Source of the DNA: Syntrophomonadaceae bacterium
GTDB lineage: Bacteria > Bacillota > Dethiobacteria > DTU022
Reading direction: 5' to 3'
NCBI GenBank assembly: GCA_007127255.1
Contig: SKZS01000125.1
Span: 1 to 9,476, forward strand
Length of the DNA stretch: 9,476 bases
The translations under genes were made by a program, and so were the position numbers. The notes below the pieces were generated by a model. That model saw only the letters and a list, made by a program, of their open reading frames with translations. It had not been told where the DNA came from and did not search any database. The stretch's first letter is position 1; each line of letters opens with the position of its first letter. Positions 1 to 5,963 of the stretch are shown here, piece by piece.

Positions 1-119
1 GGTCCAAAGATATATACCTCGTGACCAAGGGTGGTAAACTCGCGTGAGAAAAGCTCTATTGATCTGACCACTCCACTGGTATAGGGACGAAAACTGTCTG
101 TAAAGATGCCGATTTTCAA
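1..119 (-). CDS. GT4-family glycosyltransferase, N-terminal fragment
   Basis: Only the first 39 codons are inside the window; the gene continues beyond base 1. The start is TTG at 119-117, chosen because a strong ribosome binding site (AGGGAGGA, reading 134-127 on the minus strand) lies 7 bases upstream and because the protein then begins at the canonical first beta-strand. The peptide starts MKIGIFTDSFRPYTSGV and continues to a GHEVYIFG strand. This pattern, an 'IGIFTDSF.P..SGVV.S' loop followed by a helix and a second strand, is the N-terminal Rossmann half of GT4 glycosyltransferases, especially those that glucosylate diacylglycerol or phosphatidylinositol-type lipid acceptors. The acceptor cannot be told from this fragment. 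It follows the capA-like gene after 70 bases and may be co-transcribed with it. The family call is secure; the substrate is unknown. Confidence 0.85.
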   Translation of the reverse strand, partial: MKIGIFTDSFRPYTSGVVRSIELFSREFTTLGHEVYIFG

Positions 120-189
120 GTGTCGATCCTCCCTGTGTCGAATTGGACCAAAGAAATATTTATAATTCATATTTGCTTTTTACACGTGG

Positions 190-1524
190 CTAATTTTCGT
201 TGGCCCTGTCAAAGTACCTTTCAGAAATGGCCAGGGCTTTTTCCATGTCAGACGGATGTCCGTACCTTTCAATTACCTCGGTACTGGTTTCATAGATATC
301 TTTAAATCTATCCACCCGGGATTCGCTAAGCTTATAGTCTTCAGGTGAAGCGCTAAATATATCTGAAAGCAGAAGGACGCGGTGCTGCCAACCGCGGTGG
401 GTCCAGCTTATTTCGTAATCGACACCGCTGATCCAGGCTTCACCGGTATCATAGTTCTTAGTTAAATCTATATCCAACAGCAGGCTAAATTCATTGTAGA
501 TAGAATTATGACCGTCTCCTTCGTATTGATGGGTGAGAAAACTCCCCTGGGAATAAACAGCAAGCGTTGCCCGCTGCGAACCGTCCGCAGTTTCATTAAA
601 AAACCATTCGATCGGTTGAATCCACTTTGGGTGTCCTCCTATGATCAAGTCGGCTCCGGCAGCTGCCATTTCCTCTGCTGCCCGGCGAAGGCTTTGCGGT
701 TGCGGTTCATGTGAGTGCTCGGCGCCCCAGTGTGGGAATACCGCTACCAGGTCGGCTCCATGCTCAAGGGCTGTTCGTATATCCTCAAGAACAGGTTCGA
801 TGTCTTCAAAATAAGGAGCGTGGTTTACGCAGTATTCGTGCCCTTCGGGGACGGGAATATAATTGGTGCTGTACGTGTAACCGATAAAGGCAATATTTAT
901 CCCATCTTTTTCAATAATCAGGGGTTTGTCGCGCTCTTCGCTACTTTTGTAGGCTCCAAATGTTTCTGCACCCAGACCTCGTATATGATCGATTGTTACC
1001 ATCAGGCCTTCATATCCGCGGTCCAGGGCGTGATTATTGGCAAGGGTAAATATATCAATGCCCGCATCATAGAGAGCCTCAGATAACTCCTGGGGTGAAT
1101 TAAAATAAGGCCAACCAGTATAACCACTGTGATTTGCGTAACTAATATCCGGGCCGGCCTGGGCCACCTCGAGATCTCCAACTACCAGGTCGGCATTTTT
1201 CAGGTAAGGAGCAATTAACTCAAAACTGGGCCTGAAGTCGTATTTATCTTCCCCGATCTTAGCCTGGCTTATTTGTGTTTCAGTAGCCATTATATTGCCT
1301 GTAGTAATCAGTTTGACCGTGCGAAGATCCGGTTCCTTTTCTTCTTCAGCCTGGGCAGCGGCTTTTTCGTGATCATCAAGTTCCGGGCCTTCTTTATCAG
1401 CGGCCGGTTCACCACTGTCTAAAGTCAAAAACAACTCAGGAGGATAAAAATCACCTGTTATTGTTCCGAGATAAAAAGAAAATGATACCAGTATTATTAA
1501 AAGGGCAATATATAAAATGCGCAT
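190..1524 (-). CDS. CapA-family metallophosphatase-like protein, membrane anchored
   Basis: A 444-residue protein of the CapA (poly-gamma-glutamate capsule, PGA_cap) family. Residues 3-20 form an uncleaved-looking signal anchor with no lipobox, followed by an acidic, Glu/Ala-rich linker (about 35-67) and a catalytic-type domain from about 68 to 350, so the domain should lie outside the membrane. Visible family motifs are GNIMA (76-80), DLE (117-119), LANNHALDRG (161-170), HWGAEH (265-270), GGHPKWIQPIEW (296-307) and YSQGSF. By family knowledge the fold resembles calcineurin-type metallophosphatases. Compared with the consensus as I remember it (GD.M, NLE, GHPH), three likely metal-site positions are changed: Asn77, Asp117 and Lys300. 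The start is ATG with a modest GGTGA seven bases upstream. Free-standing CapA-like proteins are common in Clostridia without a capsule operon, and no capB/capC is visible here, so a polyglutamate role is not shown. Neighbours are an exported amidotransferase-like lipoprotein upstream and a glycosyltransferase downstream, which suggests envelope work. Confidence 0.88.
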   Translation of the reverse strand: MRILYIALLIILVSFSFYLGTITGDFYPPELFLTLDSGEPAADKEGPELDDHEKAAAQAEEEKEPDLRTVKLITTGNIMATETQISQAKIGEDKYDFRPSFELIAPYLKNADLVVGDLEVAQAGPDISYANHSGYTGWPYFNSPQELSEALYDAGIDIFTLANNHALDRGYEGLMVTIDHIRGLGAETFGAYKSSEERDKPLIIEKDGINIAFIGYTYSTNYIPVPEGHEYCVNHAPYFEDIEPVLEDIRTALEHGADLVAVFPHWGAEHSHEPQPQSLRRAAEEMAAAGADLIIGGHPKWIQPIEWFFNETADGSQRATLAVYSQGSFLTHQYEGDGHNSIYNEFSLLLDIDLTKNYDTGEAWISGVDYEISWTHRGWQHRVLLLSDIFSASPEDYKLSESRVDRFKDIYETSTEVIERYGHPSDMEKALAISERYFDRANEN

Positions 1525-1618
1525 TTACATTTCACCATCCTGTTAGTTCACTGCTATAATTATAACATTTTGTACAAATGAAGTGATATATAATATTTGG
1601 AGTAATAATAGAATGGTA

Positions 1619-2542
1619 TTACCATTTAAAAAACCAGAGGAGAGAGGAGTACAGCCATGGCCATTTTGCACCATCATCTCCTTCAACATTGAATCCGGGT
1701 GACTCCGCCGTGTAACCCCCGATTTCCGGATGAGGCCCCAGGAGCAAGTATTTGCCTTTACCGTAACGGCCGGCAATAACAGCCGGTTTATCATTTTTTG
1801 CGTAAGTGGCCAGTACCTCGTAATCATCTAAATCTTTATAAGGCTCAAAATAGGGGCCGTCAAAATAATAGAAATCAAGAGAACGACTAAAACTGTCATT
1901 GGCCGGATGCTGTGGCTCCAGGATAAAAGTGGCAGCCTCGCCCCAGCCAATAAGGCCTGATAACGGACCAATACCCTTTCCATCAAAAAGACTGAGCGGG
2001 TATTGATAATCGCTCCCCTGCCAGCGCAGTATATCGGAAGCGTAGTATGCGCCGGCACAGCTGCCGATAAAGGAACCGCCCTCTGCTATAAAATTCAAGA
2101 TGTTGTCGTGATCTGATATATAGTTCTTATATTCGGCCGCAAAACCGCCTGGAAAGAGGATTACATCGAAATGTCGTCCCAGGTCCAGTGAAACCGCGTC
2201 TTGCTCGTCGAATGAGCCATATTCAATATCGTAATGATTGAAAAAGTTTTCATAGGCTGACCTACTGATTTCCCAGCTGCCCCGGCCGTCGTAAATACCG
2301 ACACGCTTTAATGTGTCTTTTGATTTTTCATTGATTAATTGTTCCGCGTTGCCATCCGATTGATTGATATTACTATCACCATCGGGGTATGGCCCGGTAT
2401 TTTCTGTTTGCTCCTGTTCTCCGGCAATATTTTCGGGAAGATCGGATCTGGTTATAGTATTGCAGGAAGCAAAAAAGAGGAGGGAGGCCAATACAATCAA
2501 CGGTACAAACGTTCTGTATGTTTTAAATTTAAAATATCTCAC
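1619..2542 (-). CDS. Lipoprotein with BPL_N / class I glutamine amidotransferase-like domain
   Basis: The GTG at 2542-2540 is chosen as start (307 residues). It has a GGAGGA site 11 bases upstream (2559-2554) and puts the export signal at the N-terminus, whereas the ATG 15 codons further up has no ribosome binding site. Residues 1-27 are a basic stretch, a hydrophobic core and FASC, a plausible lipobox with Cys27 as lipidated residue. A polar Asn/Gly/Glu linker follows to about residue 78. From about 79 to 307 the protein resembles the biotin-protein-ligase N-terminal domain (BPL_N), a class I amidotransferase-like fold: KRVGIYDG strand, FPGGFA oxyanion-type loop, nucleophile elbow GSCAGAYYAS (Cys162), and GPHPE (His271, Glu273) as candidate triad partners. 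There is no biotin ligase catalytic domain. A cytoplasmic-type fold on the outside of the cell is unusual; the substrate is unknown. The capA-like gene follows after 94 bases. A weak hairpin (1612-1626) without a T-run overlaps the stop codon. Confidence 0.8.
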   Translation of the reverse strand: MRYFKFKTYRTFVPLIVLASLLFFASCNTITRSDLPENIAGEQEQTENTGPYPDGDSNINQSDGNAEQLINEKSKDTLKRVGIYDGRGSWEISRSAYENFFNHYDIEYGSFDEQDAVSLDLGRHFDVILFPGGFAAEYKNYISDHDNILNFIAEGGSFIGSCAGAYYASDILRWQGSDYQYPLSLFDGKGIGPLSGLIGWGEAATFILEPQHPANDSFSRSLDFYYFDGPYFEPYKDLDDYEVLATYAKNDKPAVIAGRYGKGKYLLLGPHPEIGGYTAESPGFNVEGDDGAKWPWLYSSLLWFFKW

Positions 2543-2775
2543 CGTGTAATAGTTCCTCCGCGAAACTCCGCAGTAATCTGTTACCATCTATAATATCTAT
2601 TAACAATTATAGCAGTTATAAAAGGTTTTAGATAGAATGAAGGGATAGACAGCGAAATGAACTCTATTTGAAGGCTGGCGGTAATAAAAAAATAAGCCTC
2701 CCTTTTCTTGTTAACATAAGATGTATTATCGGAAGTTACCTTTCCTTTTTTAAATTTCTATTGATCCTCCACTCT
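2543..2775. other. AT-rich intergenic gap, no gene seen
   Basis: This stretch lies between the end of the recombinase gene and the start of the lipoprotein gene, both on the minus strand. It contains the lipoprotein ribosome binding site at 2554-2559 and TATAAT-like words on the minus strand near 2604-2612, but no matching -35 that I would trust. An AGGCT...AGCCT inverted repeat around 2670-2698 could fold, but it has a long loop and no clean T-run. No open frame here has both a ribosome binding site and recognisable protein content. Confidence 0.5.
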
Positions 2776-3756
2776 TTAAATGTTCCTCTTCCAATGTTCA
2801 ATGATATCTTTAAATTTAATTCCGCATTTAGGGCAATTTGTCTTGTATCTAAGTATGTAGCTGCAGTTGCTGCACTTTATTGCCGGTATCTTTATGCTCA
2901 GCGATTCAATATCCTGTTCGCTGCTGTCAAATGATATCTCTGTCTTCAGCGGAATTTTTATCTCTTCCTCATTTGAGGTCATTTTTACAGCGTTCTTTTT
3001 AGTATCTGCTACAGCTTCCTCTTTTACATATGCTTCTGTTTGTAAATATTTTTTGCCATCTTCCAGCTCTTTTCTTGCAATTGACTCGTAATTACTGTAT
3101 TGTTCTTCGTTGTTGCTGTGATTTTTAATTATTCTGTCTGATACAGACATGCTCTGCTGAATATTTGCTGCGGGCATTCCGCTGCACCGGTTTTTGATTT
3201 CATAATTAAAATTTTCTGTTTCATCTCCGAACATATGTTTCACATAGGCCTGGGTAGCAGCAAAATGACTGTGTCCCAGGGCAAGCTGCAGCAAATTTAT
3301 ATCCCTTGTAGTCCTTAAGAACTCTATGGCAAAAGTGTATCTAAGCAGGTGTGGATAAACATCTTTTTGAATTCCTGCTTTTCTGGCCAAACGTTTGACC
3401 ATCTCCCTTATATAACGATCCTTTAACTGGCTGCCATCAAGGGTCGTAAATACATAACTGCTATCGCTAGGCTTTAAACTAGACCATCTTTCCAGGTAAG
3501 ATAATTCCGGCTCCTCCAAAAGAAGTTTTCTTTCCCTGGCCGCTCCGCTCTTTTCTATATGTATAGACCCTTTCTCCCAATCTATATCTTCATTCTTTAA
3601 ATTTATAATTTCACTGACCCGTAGACCTACTTTTAACATTAAATTAATTATAGAGAGATTGCGAATACCGGTAGGCACCCTGGGATTAGGTTGCTTTAGC
3701 AGAACAAGCTGTTCATGGCTGTTTAGCGCACAATGAACCCGTTTAACCGCACTCAT
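2776..3756 (-). CDS. Tyrosine recombinase-like protein with C-terminal zinc ribbon, no core-binding domain
   Basis: A 326-residue protein. Residues about 10-175 match the catalytic domain of the XerC/D-phage integrase family: GLRVSEI with Arg46, a beta-hairpin GAARERK, HLLRYTF with His136 and Arg139, LGHSH with His162, and the nucleophile Tyr171 in TQAYVKH. Where XerC/D carry the hairpin lysine (GKGNKER), this protein appears to have Arg74. The catalytic domain begins almost at the first residue, so the SAM-like core-binding domain of about 90-100 residues that precedes it in ordinary integrases is absent. Residues about 176-290 are a polar, charged, probably flexible linker. The C-terminus (295-311) has Cys295, Cys298, Cys308 and Cys311, a CxxC-9-CxxC zinc ribbon. 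The ATG start has only a weak site (GGATGGTGG just upstream). It stands alone: no excisionase, phage gene or att repeat was found. DNA rearrangement or a regulatory DNA-binding role are both possible; the job is unknown. Confidence 0.82.
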   Translation of the reverse strand: MSAVKRVHCALNSHEQLVLLKQPNPRVPTGIRNLSIINLMLKVGLRVSEIINLKNEDIDWEKGSIHIEKSGAARERKLLLEEPELSYLERWSSLKPSDSSYVFTTLDGSQLKDRYIREMVKRLARKAGIQKDVYPHLLRYTFAIEFLRTTRDINLLQLALGHSHFAATQAYVKHMFGDETENFNYEIKNRCSGMPAANIQQSMSVSDRIIKNHSNNEEQYSNYESIARKELEDGKKYLQTEAYVKEEAVADTKKNAVKMTSNEEEIKIPLKTEISFDSSEQDIESLSIKIPAIKCSNCSYILRYKTNCPKCGIKFKDIIEHWKRNI

Positions 3757-3790
3757 AATCCACCATCCATATAATACCTTTATTTAATTA

Positions 3791-3825
3791 AACGGAACTA
3801 TATAGGCAAATAACGGAATTATATA
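3791..3825. repeat. Two 14-bp direct repeats spaced 21 bp apart in the recombinase leader
   Basis: AACGGAACTATATA (3791-3804) and AACGGAATTATATA (3812-3825) match at 13 of 14 positions, and their starts are exactly 21 bases apart, about two helical turns. They sit just downstream of the recombinase -10 element. An inverted pair ATATAGG (3800-3806) / CCTATAT (3836-3842) overlaps the same area. The arrangement fits a binding site for a dimeric or cooperative protein, possibly the recombinase itself. The sequence is AT-rich, so part of the similarity could be chance. Confidence 0.55.
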
Positions 3826-3828
3826 TAT

Positions 3829-3857
3829 ATTCTGACCTATATTTACTTTTATGTCAA
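3829..3857 (-). promoter_or_regulatory. Predicted sigma-A promoter of the recombinase gene
   Basis: On the minus strand, TTGACA (3857-3852) is a perfect -35 element. It is followed after 17 bases by CAGAAT (3834-3829), which matches TATAAT at four of six positions. Transcription would begin near 3822, giving a leader of about 65 bases that contains the two direct repeats. An inverted repeat TTTCAA (3860-3865) / TTGAAA (3876-3881) lies immediately upstream of the -35 and could be an operator. Confidence 0.55.
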
Positions 3858-3926
3858 GCTTTCAATTCTATGCCCTTGAAATCATATTATCGCAATATTT
3901 TAAGCTTTTTTTATTCACGGCGATAC

Positions 3927-3955
3927 TTGACAAGTTAATTATGATCAGTTAATCT
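3927..3955 (+). promoter_or_regulatory. Predicted sigma-A promoter of the leuA T-box transcript
   Basis: A perfect -35 TTGACA (3927-3932) is followed after 17 bases by TAATCT (3950-3955), a weaker -10 that keeps the key T-A-...-T positions. Transcription would start near 3962, about 20 bases before the first T-box stem, which is the usual geometry. It diverges from the recombinase promoter, with the two -35 elements about 70 bases apart. Confidence 0.7.
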
Positions 3956-3982
3956 TACATTTAGTTAAATACATATCAAAAA

Positions 3983-4223
3983 GCAATGATCGGAACCAGT
4001 AACAGTATAGGTTATACTCAGAGAGCCGTCACCTGGTGTAAGGCGGCATGATCGATACTGAGAACTCATCCGCTAGCTGCCAACCGAAAATGGCTTAAAT
4101 AAGCCAGGATTAGGCTTGGACGGAGACTTCCGTTATTTAAAGAGTGGGCGGTAGAAGTCATGCTGCCAAGAAGAGTGGTACCACGGAAAAAATCTTTCGT
4201 CTCTTAGGCGGAAGTATTTTTTT
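3983..4223 (+). ncRNA. T-box riboswitch, leucine-specific (leuA leader)
   Basis: This tRNA-sensing leader senses uncharged tRNA and controls transcription of leuA. Stem I runs from GCA (3983-3985) to TGC (4078-4080). Its specifier loop has the 5' AGTA element (3998-4001) and the 3' side GAACTCA, so the specifier codon is CTC (4065-4067), leucine. The helix above it pairs CAGTAT (4003-4008) with ATACTG (4055-4060). The conserved AGAGAGCC and CTGGTGTAAGG elements of distal stem I are present at 4020-4043. Further hairpins follow: TGGCTT/AAGCCA (4091-4106) and ACGGA/TCCGT (near 4120-4133). The T-box proper, AGAGTGGTACCACGG, lies at 4172-4186. The TGGT at 4176-4179 is the bulge that pairs with the tRNA end ACCA, which agrees with the A discriminator base of tRNA-Leu. 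AAGAG (4171-4175) can pair with CTCTT (4201-4205) as antiterminator, which excludes the terminator. Confidence 0.95.
4187..4223 (+). terminator. T-box-controlled intrinsic terminator
   Basis: CTTTCG (4194-4199) pairs with CGGAAG (4209-4214) around a 9-base loop. The stem can be extended by the A-run at 4187-4192 pairing into the T-run at 4217-4223. The loop contains CTCTT, which the antiterminator needs, so the two folds are mutually exclusive. Uncharged tRNA-Leu should favour read-through into leuA. Confidence 0.88.
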
Positions 4224-4287
4224 ATCTACCTCCCTTCTCCCAACCCTGGCTGGAAGTTAAAATCAGATTGAACGGAGTGAATGAGAG

Positions 4288-5832
4288 TTGAATGATAAAA
4301 AAAACGCGGAAAAGATTTATCTGTTTGACAGCACTCTGCGAGACGGTGAACAAACGCCGGGCGCACGTCTGAACTATGAAGAAAAGCTTGAAGTAGCCAG
4401 GCAGCTGGCTCGCCTTGGTGTCGACATTATTGAAGCCGGCTTCCCGGTATCTTCACCGGGTGAAAAAAGAGCAGTCCAGGATATTGCCAGATTGGTAAAA
4501 GGTCCCGTTATATGCGGCCTGGCCAGGGCCATTAAGGGCGATATAGATACAGCCTGGGAAGCCGTGCGGGAAGCGGAACAGCCTCGATTGCACGTTTTCC
4601 TGGGTGCTTCCGATATCCACATGAAGCATAAACTTAACAAGGATCCGCAAACACTATTAGAACAGGGTGTTGAAGCAGTCAAATATGCCTCCCAGTATAC
4701 CAGTGATATCGAATATTCTCCTGAGGATGCCACCCGGGCCCGTGAAGAATACCTTTATGAACTCCTTGAAGCAGTTATCAAGGCCGGAGCGACAACTATT
4801 AACATTCCTGATACAGTTGGTTACACGGTCCCTGAAGAATTCGGGGCATTAATCAGGCGGTTAAAAGAAAATGTCACCGGTATGGATAAGGTAGTTCTCA
4901 GCGTTCACTGCCATAATGATCTGGGTCTGGCTGTGGCAAACTCACTTGAAGCAGTGAAGAACGGCGCCCGTCAGATTGAATGCAACATTAATGGTATCGG
5001 AGAACGGGCAGGCAATGCAGCCCTTGAAGAAATTGCCGTGGCCCTGCGGATCAGACAAAACCATTTCCCTTATTATACGGATCTCAATTTTTCGGAAATC
5101 TACAGGACCAGCCGACTGGTCAGCAAACTGACCAGCATTTCAGTTCCCGTCAATAAGGCCGTAGTAGGTCTCAATGCCTTTGCCCATTCTTCGGGTATCC
5201 ACCAGGACGGTATTTTAAAAAACAAGGAAACTTACGAGATAATAGATGCAGAACTAATCGGCGGAAAAGCAGCCCAGATGTGCCTGACAGCCCGCAGCGG
5301 GAGACATGCCGTTATGGATCAACTTAATAAAATGCACTTTTCCCTGACCCCGGAGCAGCTGGAAATTATATACGGGCATTTTGTTGAACTGGCCGATAAA
5401 AAGAAAGAAGTCTATCCCGAAGACCTGGAAGCGCTTGTATTAGATCACCTCTCCTTTACCGAACCGCGATACCGGCTTGATTACCTGCAGACAATCAGTG
5501 GAAGTACGAGTATCCCTGCAGCAATTGTTCGCCTTAAGAGAGAAGATGATAGCACTACTGAAGAAGTTGCGGTTGGAGCAGGCCCTATTGATGCCGCCTA
5601 TAACGCTATTAACAAGATAACCGGACTGAGTATCGGACTGGACAAATACAGACTTAATGCAGTAACCCATGGTCGTGATGCGCTGGGTGAAGTCCAGGTA
5701 GAAATGTCATACCAGGATCGCTCTATTACCGGTCGCGGAACCAGTACCGATATTATCGAAGCCAGCGTCAAGGCTTACCTGAATGGTTTAAATAAGCTGC
5801 TGCGCCTAAACGGTTACGGCGAAAACAGCTAA
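4288..5832 (+). CDS. leuA: 2-isopropylmalate synthase
   Basis: This enzyme condenses acetyl-CoA with 2-oxoisovalerate to 2-isopropylmalate, the first committed step of leucine synthesis in the cytoplasm. The 514-residue length is the normal full length for LeuA. The HMGL-like TIM-barrel domain (about 10-275) shows the signature STLRDGEQTPG (15-25), with Asp14 as metal ligand, SVHCHNDLGLAVANS with His207 and His209, and GERAGNAALEE with Asn243. A linker subdomain carries AHSSGIHQDG (299-308). Residues about 390-505 form the C-terminal LeuA allosteric domain that binds leucine in this family. Start: TTG at 4288 with GGAGTG seven bases before it; the nearby ATG at 4292 is in another frame. Homocitrate or citramalate synthases are related, but the leucine T-box directly upstream and the intact regulatory domain favour LeuA. 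No leuB, leuC or leuD follows; lexA is next. Confidence 0.95.
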   Translation: MNDKKNAEKIYLFDSTLRDGEQTPGARLNYEEKLEVARQLARLGVDIIEAGFPVSSPGEKRAVQDIARLVKGPVICGLARAIKGDIDTAWEAVREAEQPRLHVFLGASDIHMKHKLNKDPQTLLEQGVEAVKYASQYTSDIEYSPEDATRAREEYLYELLEAVIKAGATTINIPDTVGYTVPEEFGALIRRLKENVTGMDKVVLSVHCHNDLGLAVANSLEAVKNGARQIECNINGIGERAGNAALEEIAVALRIRQNHFPYYTDLNFSEIYRTSRLVSKLTSISVPVNKAVVGLNAFAHSSGIHQDGILKNKETYEIIDAELIGGKAAQMCLTARSGRHAVMDQLNKMHFSLTPEQLEIIYGHFVELADKKKEVYPEDLEALVLDHLSFTEPRYRLDYLQTISGSTSIPAAIVRLKREDDSTTEEVAVGAGPIDAAYNAINKITGLSIGLDKYRLNAVTHGRDALGEVQVEMSYQDRSITGRGTSTDIIEASVKAYLNGLNKLLRLNGYGENS

Positions 5833-5873
5833 TTATTACCAAAATCAAGCTGGCAGGAATTATTATTACTTCC

Positions 5874-5891
5874 TGATCGTTATGATCGTTA
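5874..5891 (+). repeat. Perfect 9-bp tandem repeat upstream of lexA
   Basis: TGATCGTTA occurs twice without a gap (5874-5882 and 5883-5891), ending three bases before the LexA box. The unit also lets GATC pair across a 5-base loop. I see no known binding motif in it; its role is unknown. Confidence 0.6.
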
Positions 5892-5893
5892 GG

Positions 5894-5907
5894 CAAACAG
5901 AAGTTTT
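5894..5907 (+). promoter_or_regulatory. Probable LexA box (SOS operator)
   Basis: CAAACAGAAGTTTT fits the Bacillus-type SOS box CGAAC-RNRY-GTTYG at 11 of 14 positions and keeps a symmetric AAAC-N4-GTTT core. It overlaps the -35 region of the lexA promoter, the position expected for autorepression. The core is AAAC/GTTT rather than GAAC/GTTC, so affinity may be lower than for a consensus site. Confidence 0.6.
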
Positions 5908-5932
5908 GTTTTTAAGCCAATTGTGGTATAAT
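5905..5932 (+). promoter_or_regulatory. Predicted lexA promoter with extended -10
   Basis: TATAAT (5927-5932) is a perfect -10, preceded by TG one base upstream (5924-5925), an extended -10. A weak -35 TTTGTT (5905-5910) lies 16 bases upstream. The lexA start follows 31 bases after the -10, leaving a short leader. Confidence 0.7.
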
Positions 5933-5963
5933 TATGAATAATTGTTTTTAGAGGGGTGAAATT

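Noticed and set aside
508..1086. Two consecutive plus-strand open frames opposite the capA-like gene.
   Set aside because: They are antisense to a well supported gene with clear family motifs and their translations look like frame shadows.
1550..2616. A 12-base inverted match, ACTGCTATAATT at 1550-1561 and its complement at 2605-2616, flanking the lipoprotein gene like terminal inverted repeats.
   Set aside because: A 12-mer match somewhere in an AT-rich window of this size is expected by chance. The match does not extend, there is no transposase between the copies and no target duplication was seen.
2668..2934. Plus-strand open frames at 2668-2934 and 2867-3091.
   Set aside because: They overlap the recombinase gene antisense, lack ribosome binding sites and show no recognisable protein content.
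3757..4287. The 531-base gap as a possible attachment site or mobile element boundary for the recombinase.
   Set aside because: The gap is explained by two promoters and a complete T-box leader. I found no long direct repeat shared between the two sides of the recombinase gene.
5854..5875. Hairpin CAGGAA/TTCCTG after leuA as a possible leuA terminator.
   Set aside because: The stem is only six pairs with a 10-base loop and no T-run follows, so it does not meet the pattern of an intrinsic terminator.
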